Below, one piece after another: positions 1-9,137 of a stretch of 11,889 bases of DNA; position 1 is the first letter of the stretch; the number at the start of each line of letters is the position of its first letter. The translations under genes and the position numbers were made by a program. The stretch comes from Pinguiococcus pyrenoidosus (lineage: Eukaryota; Sar; Pinguiophyceae; Pinguiochrysidales; Pinguiochrysidaceae), in the NCBI GenBank assembly GCA_019677205.1, contig JAAMXY010001576.1, positions 1,730-13,618 of the forward strand, written 5' to 3'. The notes under the pieces are model-generated. The model did no database searches and had not been told where the DNA came from. It saw only the letters and a list, made by a program, of their open reading frames with translations.

Positions 1-1
1 A

Positions 2-1261
2 ATGGGCGTCCGAGGCCTCACAACTTACGTGCTGGGCCTCCCCGGCCCGAAGCGCCGCAAGCTCGCGCCGAACACCACAATCCTCATCGACGGCCACGGA
101 TGGGCCTTCAGTCTCAGCGACCGCGTGGCGCTCACTCTCGGGCCTTATGGCGCGCTGGACGCGCTTGCGCGGCGCGAGGTGGCCGCTTTTCGAGCCGCTG
201 GCCTTCGCGTCATTGTCTTCTTCGACGGCAGAAGCAAGAACCACAAGACTGAAGCGTCTTGGCGACGCCAGAAGCAGACGGCGGAGCAGTGGGAGAGCAT
301 CCGAAGTGCGCTTTTGGACGGCGCGGCGCTGACGGATTTCCCGTCTGGACCGCTGATCGTCGAGCAGCTTCGAGGCACTCTGCGCTCGCTCAATGTGGAG
401 GTGCGCGAATGCGTCTCCGAGGCGGACTTTGACCTCTGCCATGCGGCGCTTGACGAGTCCGACGCCATCATCTTTGCGAACGACTCGGATTTCTTCGTCG
501 TCCGGGGAGTGCAGTACGCGCCGTTTTCGTCGATATCGGCCAGCGAGACAGACGGCGTTTCTGCCGTGATCTGGACGCGCCGAGAACTTGCCAGCAAGAT
601 GGGAATCAGTGAGCACGCGCTCGTCGAGATCGCGCTGCTTCTGGGCAACGACTTCACCGGGCAGTACATCGCGATCGACTACGACAACCTGAGCGAGAAC
701 GCGGTGGCGGCGCTTGCGAGCTTGACTCGCGTAGAGTCCCTCAGAGAGGCGGCGATCGAAGAGAACTGGGATGAGCATTATCAAGTGCGACCCAAAGCAG
801 GGAGGCAAGGCGGTGACGCGGCTTTTGGGCAACATGCCGCTGCGCTCTTGTTCGCGCGGACGTTCTACTCGAACGACCAGCAAGGCCTTCTCATGCAGCT
901 TGAGGGCAATGTCCTTGCCCCCATTGCTTCGCGAAGGAGGCAGCCTCGGCTGGACGAGCTGCTCGACATCAAGGGGCTCGTTCCTCGCGATTGTCGGTCT
1001 CCCGAGGGCGTGCCGGAGCTGGTGAAGTTTCTCCGGGAGAGGGGCCCGGTAACGCTTGGCGAGCTAGCAATGAAATGGCTCGAGGTGTTGATGCGCAAGG
1101 GCGCCAAGAAACGGTCCGCCATTCCGCAGCGCTGCTTGCGTGCCTTGTCGGACGTCGTTCGCAATGGCCATCGCTCTGCGCCACCGCCAGCTCATCCCCA
1201 CCACGGTCTCGCCTGGGAGGACATTCGCCTCTCCATGGCTTTCCAGATGATTTGTAGGGAT
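2..1261 (+). CDS. Exon 1: XPG/FEN1/Asteroid-type PIN-like nuclease domain
   Basis: Encodes residues 1-420. The FEN-superfamily landmarks appear in order: N-terminal MGVRGL; ILIDGHGW with Asp30; VFFDG with Asp75; a basic helical stretch around residues 77-100 where FEN1 has its arch helix; SEADFD with Glu140 and Asp142; FANDSDFF with Asp161 and Asp163; and LLLGNDF with Asp217. These correspond to the acidic clusters that bind two metal ions in FEN1/XPG enzymes, so the site looks intact rather than decayed as in some Asteroid-family members. Residues 226-420 are less conserved and mostly helical, with a Pro/His-rich patch (about 393-402). The open frame continues into the intron up to a stop at 1330, which explains the odd Cys-rich tail of the unspliced translation. 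RNA or DNA preference cannot be read from the sequence. Family assignment is firm; a specific orthologue is not recognised. Confidence 0.88.
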
Positions 1262-4200
1262 GTAAGTGGAGCCGGTTGCACCGCTCTCTGCTGCACAGAC
1301 TGCACCCCGCGTGCCGCTCTTCGTTTCTAAGCCATGTGTTTGTGCCTCTCTCAGCTGTACAACTGGATTCAGAAAGGTCAAGGTGGAGACAAAGACCTGG
1401 CGGATCTGCTCTCGAACATGACCCTCGAGGACAGATGCGAAACGAAGGCGGACGGAGGCGCCCCTCTTGCTAGCCTCGTTGCGTACCAGCTGCCCTCTGA
1501 GGTTTTTGATGGCGGCAGCTTCTCTGCCCGTTCAGGGGCCTTGCGGGACGCCGAGAATGCCGCGCACTTTGAGCTGGACGGGTCCGTTGGTGACGCAGTC
1601 AGGAGCGAAGCGGCGATGCGGCAAAGCAGCTTGGACCTGTCAACCACGTTGGAGGCGGATCCCATCGAAGAGGCGCTCCCATCCGCTCCGCTGCCGATCG
1701 AAGTGCACAAGGAGAAGATCCTGCAGCACGTCCTGCACAACCAGGTGACCATCATCCGTGGCGAGACTGGATGCGGGAAGTCTTCTCGGATCCCCCAGTA
1801 CTTCTTGTCAGACTGGGAAGCCCTTGCGTCGAGTCGCCTCCATGCTGGGGCCAGTCCAGGAGCAGGGTCCTCGCGAAGAAGAGAGCGGATCCCAACCAAG
1901 CCGCGAATGTTCGTTTCGCAGCCTCGACGCATCGCGGCCCGCGGCCTGTGCGATTATGCGCGCAGGAGCTGGCCGCAGGCGCAGGAAGAGGAAATGGTGG
2001 TCGGGTGTCGCATGGGCAACGGCGTTCGGGACGAGACAAGTCTGACCCAAGTATGGTACTGCACCACGGGGTATCTCGTGAAGCTCATGGCCAACAACGA
2101 GGTCGCCATGAAGTCTCACACGCACTTCGTCATCGATGAAGTGCATGAGCGGTCCGTCGATACCGATCTGCTCCTGATGCTGGCGAAGCGCTTTCTCGTG
2201 CGGTATCCGCACTTGCGCCTTGTGATCATGAGCGCCACGATCGACTCGCAGATGTACTCGGACTACTTCCGAGACTTCGTGGAAGGCCCGCGGATTCCCC
2301 GCGTCCTTCAGGAGACGTCGCTGGAGAAGTCTTCCGAAATCATGATCGAAGAGGACGGCGCGATCTTCGTCGGAGCGAGAAGGTTTCCTGTGCAGGAGTA
2401 CTTCGCCGAGGACATCGCCGAGATACACGAGCTGGGAGCTTCTGCACAGAACCATGCGATGTCGATGGCGGGAACGTCGGCGCCCCTCCGATCTGATACC
2501 GATGCCTCCCTCCGTGGTCCGAATCGCTCGTTCCAGAGTCTACAGCAAAAGCTAGTGGTTGCTCTTGTGCGCACGGAAGCCCTTGCCTTCGGAGCGAGGG
2601 CGGTCTTGGTGTTCGTCAGCGGCATGGGCATGATTCTCGACTTGACGGCGGAGTTCGAGGACATGTCAACTGGCAACGCTTCGCATGCGATGCAGTACCA
2701 GTGCTTCCCAATCCACTCGGATATTCCCATGGAAGACCAGATGAAAGCGTTTGGCCGTGCCGACCAAGACGGGATGTGCAAGGTGATTCTCGCGACAAAT
2801 GCTGCGGAGTCGTCGGTGACCATTCCGGACGTTGACGTGGTGATCGACATGGGCCTCAGGAAGGAGGTGATCTACGACTTTTCCACGGGGAGAGCGAACC
2901 TGGTGGAGGCTTGGGTGTCGAAAGCGTCGGCAGTGCAGCGTGCGGGAAGGACGGGGCGCGTCCGAGAAGGCCGCGTGTACCGTCTGTATTCGCACGCGTA
3001 CTTCGAGGCGTTCTTCGATCATGATGCGGCGGAAATCCAACGGAAGCCCCTTGAGGAAGTCATTGTGTATCTCAAAGCAATGACCGACAGCGAGGCCGTA
3101 CAGCCGCTGCTGGACAGCTTGATTGAGCCCCCGCCCGCCTTCGCTGTGGTGCGAGCGATGAGGACCCTCTACGACATGAGCATGCTGACTTCTGGTCGCG
3201 ACGAGAAGGCGATCCTCACGCGGCTTGGAAGGTTCGCAAACGGCCTTCCCGTGGGGCTGAAAATGGCAAAGGTCTTGGCCCTTGGCGCGGTGCTAGGCGT
3301 CTTCCACGAGGCTGCGGCAGTCTGCAGCATTGCCAACCTGGAGATGTCCGTGTTCAAGAAGGCGAATCGACTCGTGTATGAGAACGCGAATTCCTGGAAC
3401 AAGCTGAGCTCACGGTCGTTCATCGAGAAGACTCGCTTCGACGGCGGAATGTGCTCCGACATCCTTGTCGCAATCAATCTCTTGAGGGGTCGCAAAGCAG
3501 CGACAACCGATCGCGCCTTCTGTGGAAAGCATTCGCTGTCGCTAAACCGCATGAGGCAACTGGAGACGTCGTTTCAAAGCATCCTCCGCGCTGCCGCGCC
3601 CTTCGTTCCTGTCGCCAGAGACACGGGACCTGGAGACGATCATCGCATTACTCCCGAGCTACGCCTGGACATCCTCCGCTTCATCCTGGTGCTCACGTAC
3701 TCCGACCAGCTATTCTCTTCAGAGTTCTTTCTGACCGAAGACGACGAGACACACTACACAGTCAAGCTGGACTATCTTGGTCTCGCCGCTGAGCGATCGC
3801 CTCGGAAACGCCGTCCCAGATCGATACCCGGGCGAGAGCCGACCGTCCAGCCCATGGACAGAGAAGTCCGGTTGCGACGGGACGACCTCGAGGAGCTGCT
3901 TCCTTCGGATCCGCCGTATGAGGTGGTGAATGCGTTCCAGGTGCAGTACATGATATCGCACTACGCCCCCGAGTACATTGCAGAGGAGCTTGAGGACACC
4001 AGCGAACGCTGCATTCGGGATGCGGTTTGCCGCGAGGGAAACCTCTTTTCCCGCTTCGTCAGCGTCGCCGTTGCTCATGGCGTCAGTTTCTGTGCGATTA
4101 TCCTTCAAAAAGGAGTGCTCAACCCAGCCGGGATGATTGCGGTCCTTAGCAGAGCCGATGATGCCCTGGCGGAGTCCCTGAAGGAGACGCTGCCGAAGGC

Positions 4201-5344
4201 GACCATCGTCGAGCATGAGAGCGGCTATCAGCTTTTGCTCGATTCGTGGAGCAGCAGCAAAGCTCGGGACGCGAAGCTTATTGTCACGCGAGGGGCGCCG
4301 AAGAAGAAGAGGATGAAGAAAGAAGGGGAAGATGCCGCGGTGGCCGCTGCGACTCTGAAGGCCTCGCTGATCTTCACTCTGACGCACTACAACGCGAGCA
4401 TCAACGCGAATCTGCAGGAGCTCTCGGACGGCGATCTTGATCGCATCTTGGGCAGTATACCGAACATGACGTTCTCTCGTCAAGAACTCGCTTGCCATCA
4501 GCTTCTCAAAGCTCCTCGTGTCGAGACCGCCGCGGAGATCCAGTTCCTGCAAGGCTCGCGGCCCGTTGTCTATCAAGCGCCGCTCTCGTGCCGTGTGATG
4601 GCCGGCCTCGGAATGGACAACGCGAAGGAGAACAAGCGGCTCAAAGCGACGGGCCAGAGCTCGAAAAGCGGCCTCCTTGCGTCGATCAAGCTAAAGGGCG
4701 ACCCGCCCGATGTTGCGCACAACTTTGCACTGGACGTCCCAAGGCTGCGGTGGCGCTATAATCTTCAGCGAAACATCACGGCCATTGCTGGCAACGAGAG
4801 CGTCATCTCATGCTTTCTGCCCGACGCCGTCGCGGAGCGCTCTCCCGGGGGGCCGCAGAAGCTGTCTTTCTACGCCGTGGCAACTTCTCTCCTTTTCACC
4901 GGGACATTTGTGGTCGCTTCCGGCATCACTCTGCTTCCGAAGGGCGACGCCTGGATCAGAAAGGTGCTCGAGGTTTGCGTCATGATGCTCGACGCCGACA
5001 ACTTTGACAAAGTCGTTGCGGATGACGAGAGCCTCGCCAGCGAGAGCTCTGTTCGAGGCCCTGTTCTCGATCGGGCTGCCTTGAACATGAAGCTGGGCCT
5101 CGGCGCGGGCGATTTTATATACGGGGTTGACGATTTTGGCGATGACCCTCACGGGGATCCGCTTGCCGATCCACGCCTCCCGGGCGAGCGAGGCCTCGCG
5201 CTTTTCCGCGAGCTTAAGAAGGCAATGGCGAACACGTCTGCAGCAAGAGCACGGTACAGGCCTTCGGAAAGGTGCGCACGTACCCTGCGAAGTCCACTGC
5301 ATGAAAGCTACCCGCAGGAGGCGCGTGTGCTTCCCAGACGCTAA
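2..5344 (+). CDS. XPG/Asteroid-like nuclease fused to DExH-box RNA helicase (two exons)
   Basis: Gene model join(2..1261,1355..5344), about 1749 residues. Exon 1 ends after a complete Asp codon at the donor GTAAGT (1262). Exon 2 begins with a complete Leu codon at 1355, so the junction is phase 0. The join continues one predicted helix, with MAFQMICRD from exon 1 meeting LYNWIQKGQ from exon 2, which argues for one protein. The start at base 2 is favoured because MGVRGL is the standard N-terminus of the FEN/XPG family. The order is nuclease fold (about 1-225), helical linker (about 226-520), then helicase core and C-terminal domains (about 530-1749). Seen: the splice signals, frame continuity and motifs. 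Known: FEN/XPG proteins cut structured nucleic acid and DEAH/RHA helicases unwind RNA with ATP. Inferred: the two activities act on one substrate, probably structured RNA. The alternative is two separate genes, but then the helicase start codon at 1334 would lie inside a near-perfect intron. Confidence 0.82.
1262..1354 (+). other. GT-AG spliceosomal intron, 93 nt, phase 0
   Basis: The donor is GAT|GTAAGT at 1262. The acceptor is a pyrimidine-rich tract ending CTCTCTCAG at 1354. A branch-point-like TTTCTAAG sits near 1324-1331, about 26 nt before the acceptor. The intron contains the in-frame stop at 1328-1330 and the ATG at 1334 that would otherwise split the gene into two frames. Removing it fuses both frames without changing phase. 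Confidence 0.85.
1355..5344 (+). CDS. Exon 2: DExH-box (DEAH/RHA family) ATP-dependent RNA helicase module
   Basis: Encodes residues 421-1749. SF2 helicase motifs, in fused numbering: motif I GETGCGKS (556-563), Ia QPRRIAARGL (609-618), II DEVHER (681-686), III SAT (713-715), V ATNAAESSVTIPD (900-912) and VI QRAGRTGR (948-955). Beyond these lies a winged-helix/ratchet (HA2-like) region with LTRLGRFANGLPVGLKMAKVL near 1041-1060. The far C-terminal part contains FYAVATSLLF and ASGITLLPKG (about 1592-1615), which recalls the C-terminal fold of RHA-type helicases such as DHX29/DHX57. Insertions include a Ser/Gly-rich loop between motifs III and IV (about 785-815), a basic RSPRKRRPR patch (about 1233-1241) and a Lys-rich KKKRMKK patch (about 1400). 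ATP-driven 3'-to-5' translocation on RNA is known for the family; the substrate here is unknown. The last 25 or so residues are low-complexity and basic, and an alternative 3' splice in 5272-5317 could change the terminus. Confidence 0.95.
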   Translation: MYNWIQKGQGGDKDLADLLSNMTLEDRCETKADGGAPLASLVAYQLPSEVFDGGSFSARSGALRDAENAAHFELDGSVGDAVRSEAAMRQSSLDLSTTLEADPIEEALPSAPLPIEVHKEKILQHVLHNQVTIIRGETGCGKSSRIPQYFLSDWEALASSRLHAGASPGAGSSRRRERIPTKPRMFVSQPRRIAARGLCDYARRSWPQAQEEEMVVGCRMGNGVRDETSLTQVWYCTTGYLVKLMANNEVAMKSHTHFVIDEVHERSVDTDLLLMLAKRFLVRYPHLRLVIMSATIDSQMYSDYFRDFVEGPRIPRVLQETSLEKSSEIMIEEDGAIFVGARRFPVQEYFAEDIAEIHELGASAQNHAMSMAGTSAPLRSDTDASLRGPNRSFQSLQQKLVVALVRTEALAFGARAVLVFVSGMGMILDLTAEFEDMSTGNASHAMQYQCFPIHSDIPMEDQMKAFGRADQDGMCKVILATNAAESSVTIPDVDVVIDMGLRKEVIYDFSTGRANLVEAWVSKASAVQRAGRTGRVREGRVYRLYSHAYFEAFFDHDAAEIQRKPLEEVIVYLKAMTDSEAVQPLLDSLIEPPPAFAVVRAMRTLYDMSMLTSGRDEKAILTRLGRFANGLPVGLKMAKVLALGAVLGVFHEAAAVCSIANLEMSVFKKANRLVYENANSWNKLSSRSFIEKTRFDGGMCSDILVAINLLRGRKAATTDRAFCGKHSLSLNRMRQLETSFQSILRAAAPFVPVARDTGPGDDHRITPELRLDILRFILVLTYSDQLFSSEFFLTEDDETHYTVKLDYLGLAAERSPRKRRPRSIPGREPTVQPMDREVRLRRDDLEELLPSDPPYEVVNAFQVQYMISHYAPEYIAEELEDTSERCIRDAVCREGNLFSRFVSVAVAHGVSFCAIILQKGVLNPAGMIAVLSRADDALAESLKETLPKATIVEHESGYQLLLDSWSSSKARDAKLIVTRGAPKKKRMKKEGEDAAVAAATLKASLIFTLTHYNASINANLQELSDGDLDRILGSIPNMTFSRQELACHQLLKAPRVETAAEIQFLQGSRPVVYQAPLSCRVMAGLGMDNAKENKRLKATGQSSKSGLLASIKLKGDPPDVAHNFALDVPRLRWRYNLQRNITAIAGNESVISCFLPDAVAERSPGGPQKLSFYAVATSLLFTGTFVVASGITLLPKGDAWIRKVLEVCVMMLDADNFDKVVADDESLASESSVRGPVLDRAALNMKLGLGAGDFIYGVDDFGDDPHGDPLADPRLPGERGLALFRELKKAMANTSAARARYRPSERCARTLRSPLHESYPQEARVLPRR

Positions 5345-5927
5345 TCTTCCCGGCGCCTCCAAACAGGTGCATCCGGGCGGCGGAAGCTTTCTTCGAGGAG
5401 ATTCGTGAACCGGATGCGCCCGGATGCCCCGCGCTGTGGGATCCAGTGGGCAGGGGCCCACCTCGCGCCCCCCGGCCGTATCCTGTCGGAGATAGGGACG
5501 AGCGTTGAGGAAGGTTCCTTTTTGTTTGCGTCGGCAAAGGCTTGGCCACGAGTCTCTGAAGTCCAGAGGCGCCAAAGTGGCGAAGCAGGGAACAGAGAGG
5601 GTCTGCTTTGGTGTGAAAGTAGCTCAGTTTTGCGTCACCAGAGCTTGCCTTGATTTTGCATTGCAGCGAGTGGGCTGGATGTGCGATTGCCGCAGGGACA
5701 CTGGGATTTGCACGTATCTGCACCCATCGGAAGTAGCATGCGTTTTTGCAGGGAGCTGTTGCGACGCGGAAGCCTGCATTCGCGGTGGGGAAACAGTCGT
5801 GGTTGGATAGAAAGGAGCTGGTTGCTGTGGGACTGACTGTTTTAGCCCCCGACTCCTTCCAGCCTGGCGGTCGGTCCGCATGCTGCCTCCTGCCCAAAGC
5901 ATCGCACATCTCGGAGCCGCCGATGCA
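5345..5927. other. Intergenic region between convergent genes
   Basis: About 580 bases separate the helicase stop from the transhydrogenase stop on the opposite strand. It should hold both 3' untranslated regions. I see no AATAAA, no tRNA, no repeat and no protein-like frame. The open frames here are short, and their composition resembles noncoding GC-rich DNA. Confidence 0.6.
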
Positions 5928-8900
5928 CTACAGTCCCGCTGCAATCTTGCCGCAGGTCTCTTTCGCGTTCCCAAGGAGCATGTCCGTGTTCTCCTTGAAG
6001 AAGACAGGGTTCTGCACCCCAGCGTATCCACTTCCCATGGAGCGCTTCATGACGATGACATTCTTCGACTTCCACACCTGGATGACCGGCATACCGGCGA
6101 TGGCGCTGTTCGGGTCTTCTTCGGCGGCAGAGTTCACCGTGTCATTCGCGCCAATCACCAAGACGACGTCGGCTTCCTCCATCTTCTCGTTGATTTCCTC
6201 GAGCTCGTACACCACGTCGTACGGGACGCCTGCCTCGGCGAGAAGCACATTCAGCTGGCCCGGCATGCGCCCAGCGACGGGATGCACCCCGAAGGCGACG
6301 TCCACGTCCATGGCCTTGAGCTTCCGCGCCATTTCCGCCACGTCCGCCTGTGCGTTGGCGACGGCAAGGCCATAGCCGGGCACGATGACGACGCTTCCCG
6401 CCATCTTCAGCCGCTCGATGGTCTCCTCCACGTTCACCTCGGTGTGGACAAGCACTTCGCCGTCGTCGGCGCTCGCGGTGGAGCCGCTGTCTGCTCCCCA
6501 GCCGCCCAAAATCACGTTGAGAAGGTCGCGGTTCATGCCTTCACACATGACGCGCGTGAGCATCCAGCCCGAGGAGCCGATCAAGGCACCCACGATGGTC
6601 AGCAGGGGCTTGTCCATCATGAAGCCCTCGCTGCAGAGGGCCCACCCGGAGTAGCTGTTCAGCAGGGTGATGACGACGGGCATGTCCGCACCGCCGATGC
6701 TGGCGGTCATGTGCGCGCCCAGGATGCCCGGAACCACCGCACCGATGGCAAGGTAGGCGGCAGCAGCTTCCGGGGAGGCCGTCAGGAAGCCCGCGCCGGC
6801 GCCGAGCGTGACGGCGGCCATGGTCAAGTTCATGGGGTCGCGCATCGGGAGGGCCAGCGGAGCGCTTCCGATGTTCCCGTTCAGCTTGCCGAAGGCGATG
6901 ACGGAGCCCGTGGCCGTCACGCTCCCGATGACCATGCCGGCATAGATGGCGCAGGAGTGGAAGGTGTCGAGCGGCTCTGGGCCGTGCATGTGGTGCACGA
7001 AATCGCCGGCGGCCGTGCAGCACGCTGCCACACCGACGAGGGAGTGGAACGCCGCGACGGTCTGCGGCAGCTCCGTCGGGCCGACGCGCTTCGCGATCTG
7101 ATAGCCGGCGAAGCCCCCCGCGCCGAGGAGGGCGCTGGCCTGGATCGCCGTGAGCACGTCGAAACCCGCCGTGCAGAACGTGCCGAGGAGGCCGAAGCTG
7201 ATGCCGCTCAGGCCGATCACGTTTCCCATGCGCGCGGTCTCCTGGGAGCTGAGCGCGCTGATGCCTCCGATGCAGCCCAGACCGGAGAGGATGGGCATGA
7301 CCTCGTCCATGAAGCCCAGGCCGGCGAGCTTGGTCGCGAGGTAGCCGGAGCCCACGACTGCCAGGGGCGCGTAGTAGTACTCGTTGTACTCCGGCGGGTC
7401 GTCCTTGCGGCGGAACATTTCGAGCATCTTCTGGGTGACCAGGCTCCCTCCCGCGATGTTGATGGCGCTGAGCGCGACCGCGGTGGCCCCGAAGACCTCC
7501 GTGAGGTTGGTCGGGACGAGCCCTCCGCCCATCTGGTACAGGCCTCCCACCACGGTCATTCCGGAGATGGCGTTGGTGACGGACATGAGCGGCGAGTGCA
7601 GCGCGTGGGTGACGCCCTCCACCACCCGCTGGCCGATGATGTTGCTGAGCACGAAGATGTTGAGCATGGGCCCGTTCGGCACGCCGGAGGCCAGCAGCGT
7701 GCTGGCGCCGATGATGCCGGTCTGGGTCAGGGCGTCGTTGTACTTGGCGGTCTTGGGGTCGACCTCCACGACCTCCGCCTCCTCGACCTTTGCCTCCGTC
7801 TTGGGCTGCACGGGCGGAGGCGGCACGAAGGCGGGCACGCGGTCTCCCTTCAGCAGCAGCGCGGTGGAGCGCACGGCCTCGTCGTCCATGTTCACGCCGA
7901 AGTTGCCCTTGGACGTTTCCATGGACAGGAAGAACTTCGTCAGGTTGTTGCCGTAGAGCGAGGACGCCACCGGGGCGACGCGGTCCGCGAGGTCGGTGAA
8001 GCCGACGACGGTGACGCCGTTCGAGGTCTCGTAGGTCTCCCCGGCCTTGGTCTTCTTGTAGTTGCCGCCCGCTTCCGCGGCCATGTCGACCACGACGCTT
8101 CCGCGAGGCATGGCCTGCACCATCGGCTCGGTGAGGAGCTCCGGGGCGGGCCGGCCGGGGATGAGGGCCGTGGTGACGCAGAGGTCGACGTCCCGGAGCT
8201 GCTCTTCGAGCATCGCGCGCGCCTTGTCGAACCATTCGGGGCTCATCTCCTTGGCGTAGCCGCCGGCTCCGGCTCCCTCTTCGCCTTCCACCATGAGGAA
8301 CTTGCCGCCCAGCGACGCCACCTGCTCGGCGACGACGCTGCGCACGTCAAAGGCGTACACCAAGGCGCCCATGTTCTTCGCGGACTGGATCGCCTGGAGG
8401 CCGGCCACGCCCGCGCCGAGCACCAGCACCTTCGCGGGCTTGATGCGGCCCGCGGAGGTCATCATGCCGGCCATCGGGCGGCGCAGCGAGTGCACGCCTT
8501 CGATGACGGCCCGGTAGCCGGCCAGGTTGGCCTGCGAGCTGAGCGTGTCGAAGGCCTGGCCGCGGCTGAGGGTGCGGCTCAGCATGGTCATGTCGAAGAC
8601 GGTGGCCTTCTTGGCCGCCAGCGCCTCCACCGTGTCCGGGTTCTTCAGCGCCAGGATCTGCGCAATGAGCGTGCGGTCCTCCAGCATGTCCACCTCCGCC
8701 GCGCTGGGCGCGTGCAGCTTCATCACGACGTCACTCTTCCACGCCGCGGCCGCATCCGCCACCATCTCGGCCCCGGCCGCCTTGTACAGCTCGTCCGGGA
8801 AGCCGGCGGACGTGCCCGCGCCCGCCTGCACTCGCACGCTCCCCACGCCCTTCTTGAGCAGCTGCGCCACATTGTCCGGAGAGATGCCCACGCGCCCGGG

Positions 8901-9137
8901 CCGCAGTTCCGAAGGCACGCCCACGCTCACGGAAGCCAATGGCACCTCGTACTGCAGGCCTTTGGGGCCCTCTGCGCCACAGATCGCTCGTCAGCTCCGA
9001 CGCCATCCCTTCAGCGCCCACTTGGGCGCCACTTGCGGCGCTGCAAGCGCCGCAAGTGGCGCGCGCGCCCACGCACCTTGAGCAGAGAAGCGTCTGCGCG
9101 CCAGCGCGCGCAGGCCTCGCGACGCGAAGCGCAGCAT
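5928..9137 (-). CDS. NNT: Mitochondrial proton-translocating NAD(P) transhydrogenase, alpha-beta fusion
   Basis: Gene model complement(join(5928..8971,9077..9137)), 1034 residues. It couples proton entry across the inner mitochondrial membrane to hydride transfer from NADH to NADP+, supplying NADPH. Exon 1 gives a matrix presequence with six Arg and no acidic residue, ending ARRRFSAQ, with likely cleavage near RRF|S. Domain I (about 30-400) shows [13 protein letters not shown] (204-216), the NAD-binding GxGxxG, and [13 protein letters not shown] Pro/Glu-rich hinge (about 402-427) leads to the membrane domain (about 430-850), with [10 protein letters not shown] carrying a His at about 663 equivalent to the proton-channel His of bacterial PntB. 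Domain III (about 865-1034) has [22 protein letters not shown] and GANDTVNS for NADP(H). Order I-II-III matches animal NNT, not the beta-first fusions of apicomplexans and Entamoeba. Length is close to mammalian NNT (about 1086). Third positions are strongly G/C, in keeping with a housekeeping gene. The family call is certain; only the first exon is a model. Confidence 0.96.
8972..9076 (-). other. NNT intron 1, 105 nt, GT-AG, phase 1
   Basis: Read on the minus strand, the donor is AAG|GTGCGT at 9076 and the acceptor is TGTGGCGCAG|AG at 8972. A branch-point-like CTGAC lies about 20 nt upstream of the acceptor. The intron holds the in-frame TGA that closes the long frame upstream, as well as a perfect hairpin at 9026-9062. 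A second AG at 8952 (CCTGCAG|TAC) is also a fair acceptor sequence, but it breaks the frame with this donor. Confidence 0.8.
9026..9062. repeat. Perfect 17-bp inverted repeat with 3-nt loop, inside NNT intron
   Basis: The arm 9026-9042 (gcgccacttgcggcgct) is exactly complementary to 9046-9062, with GCA as the loop. The stem is GC-rich and would be very stable in RNA. It sits 14 nt into the 105-nt intron and leaves the branch-point region and acceptor outside the stem. It could loop the intron to bring the splice sites together, or be a remnant of a small insertion. No second copy was noticed in the window. Confidence 0.9.
9077..9137 (-). CDS. NNT: NNT exon 1: mitochondrial targeting presequence
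   Basis: The ATG lies at 9137-9135 with A at -3 (GCCGAAAATG). It is followed by 20 codons, [20 protein letters not shown], plus one base. The donor CAAG|GTGCGT lies at 9077/9076. The peptide is an Arg-rich amphipathic helix ending in an RRFSA matrix-peptidase-like site. The split codon G|AG (Glu) restores the transhydrogenase frame exactly; the summed coding length of 3105 nt is divisible by three. Confidence 0.85.

Noticed and set aside
1334-1354. ATG at 1334 as an independent helicase start.
   Set aside because: It lies within an intron with strong signals. The seven residues it adds are the translated acceptor tract, and the helicase-side helix continues from exon 1 instead.
3719-4576. 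A 285-codon minus-strand frame and similar ones opposite the helicase.
   Set aside because: They are antisense shadows with no motifs, lying over conserved helicase coding sequence.
6541-8235. A 564-codon minus-strand frame inside NNT.
   Set aside because: It is a shifted reading of the same gene, Arg/His-rich and without domains.
8943-8945. GTG at 8945 as the NNT start.
   Set aside because: GTG starts are not expected for a nuclear eukaryotic gene, and the mitochondrial presequence would be missing. An upstream exon explains the start.
9004-9006. ATG at 9006 as the NNT start.
   Set aside because: It is out of frame with the transhydrogenase, and no GT-AG removal of suitable length between it and the frame corrects this.
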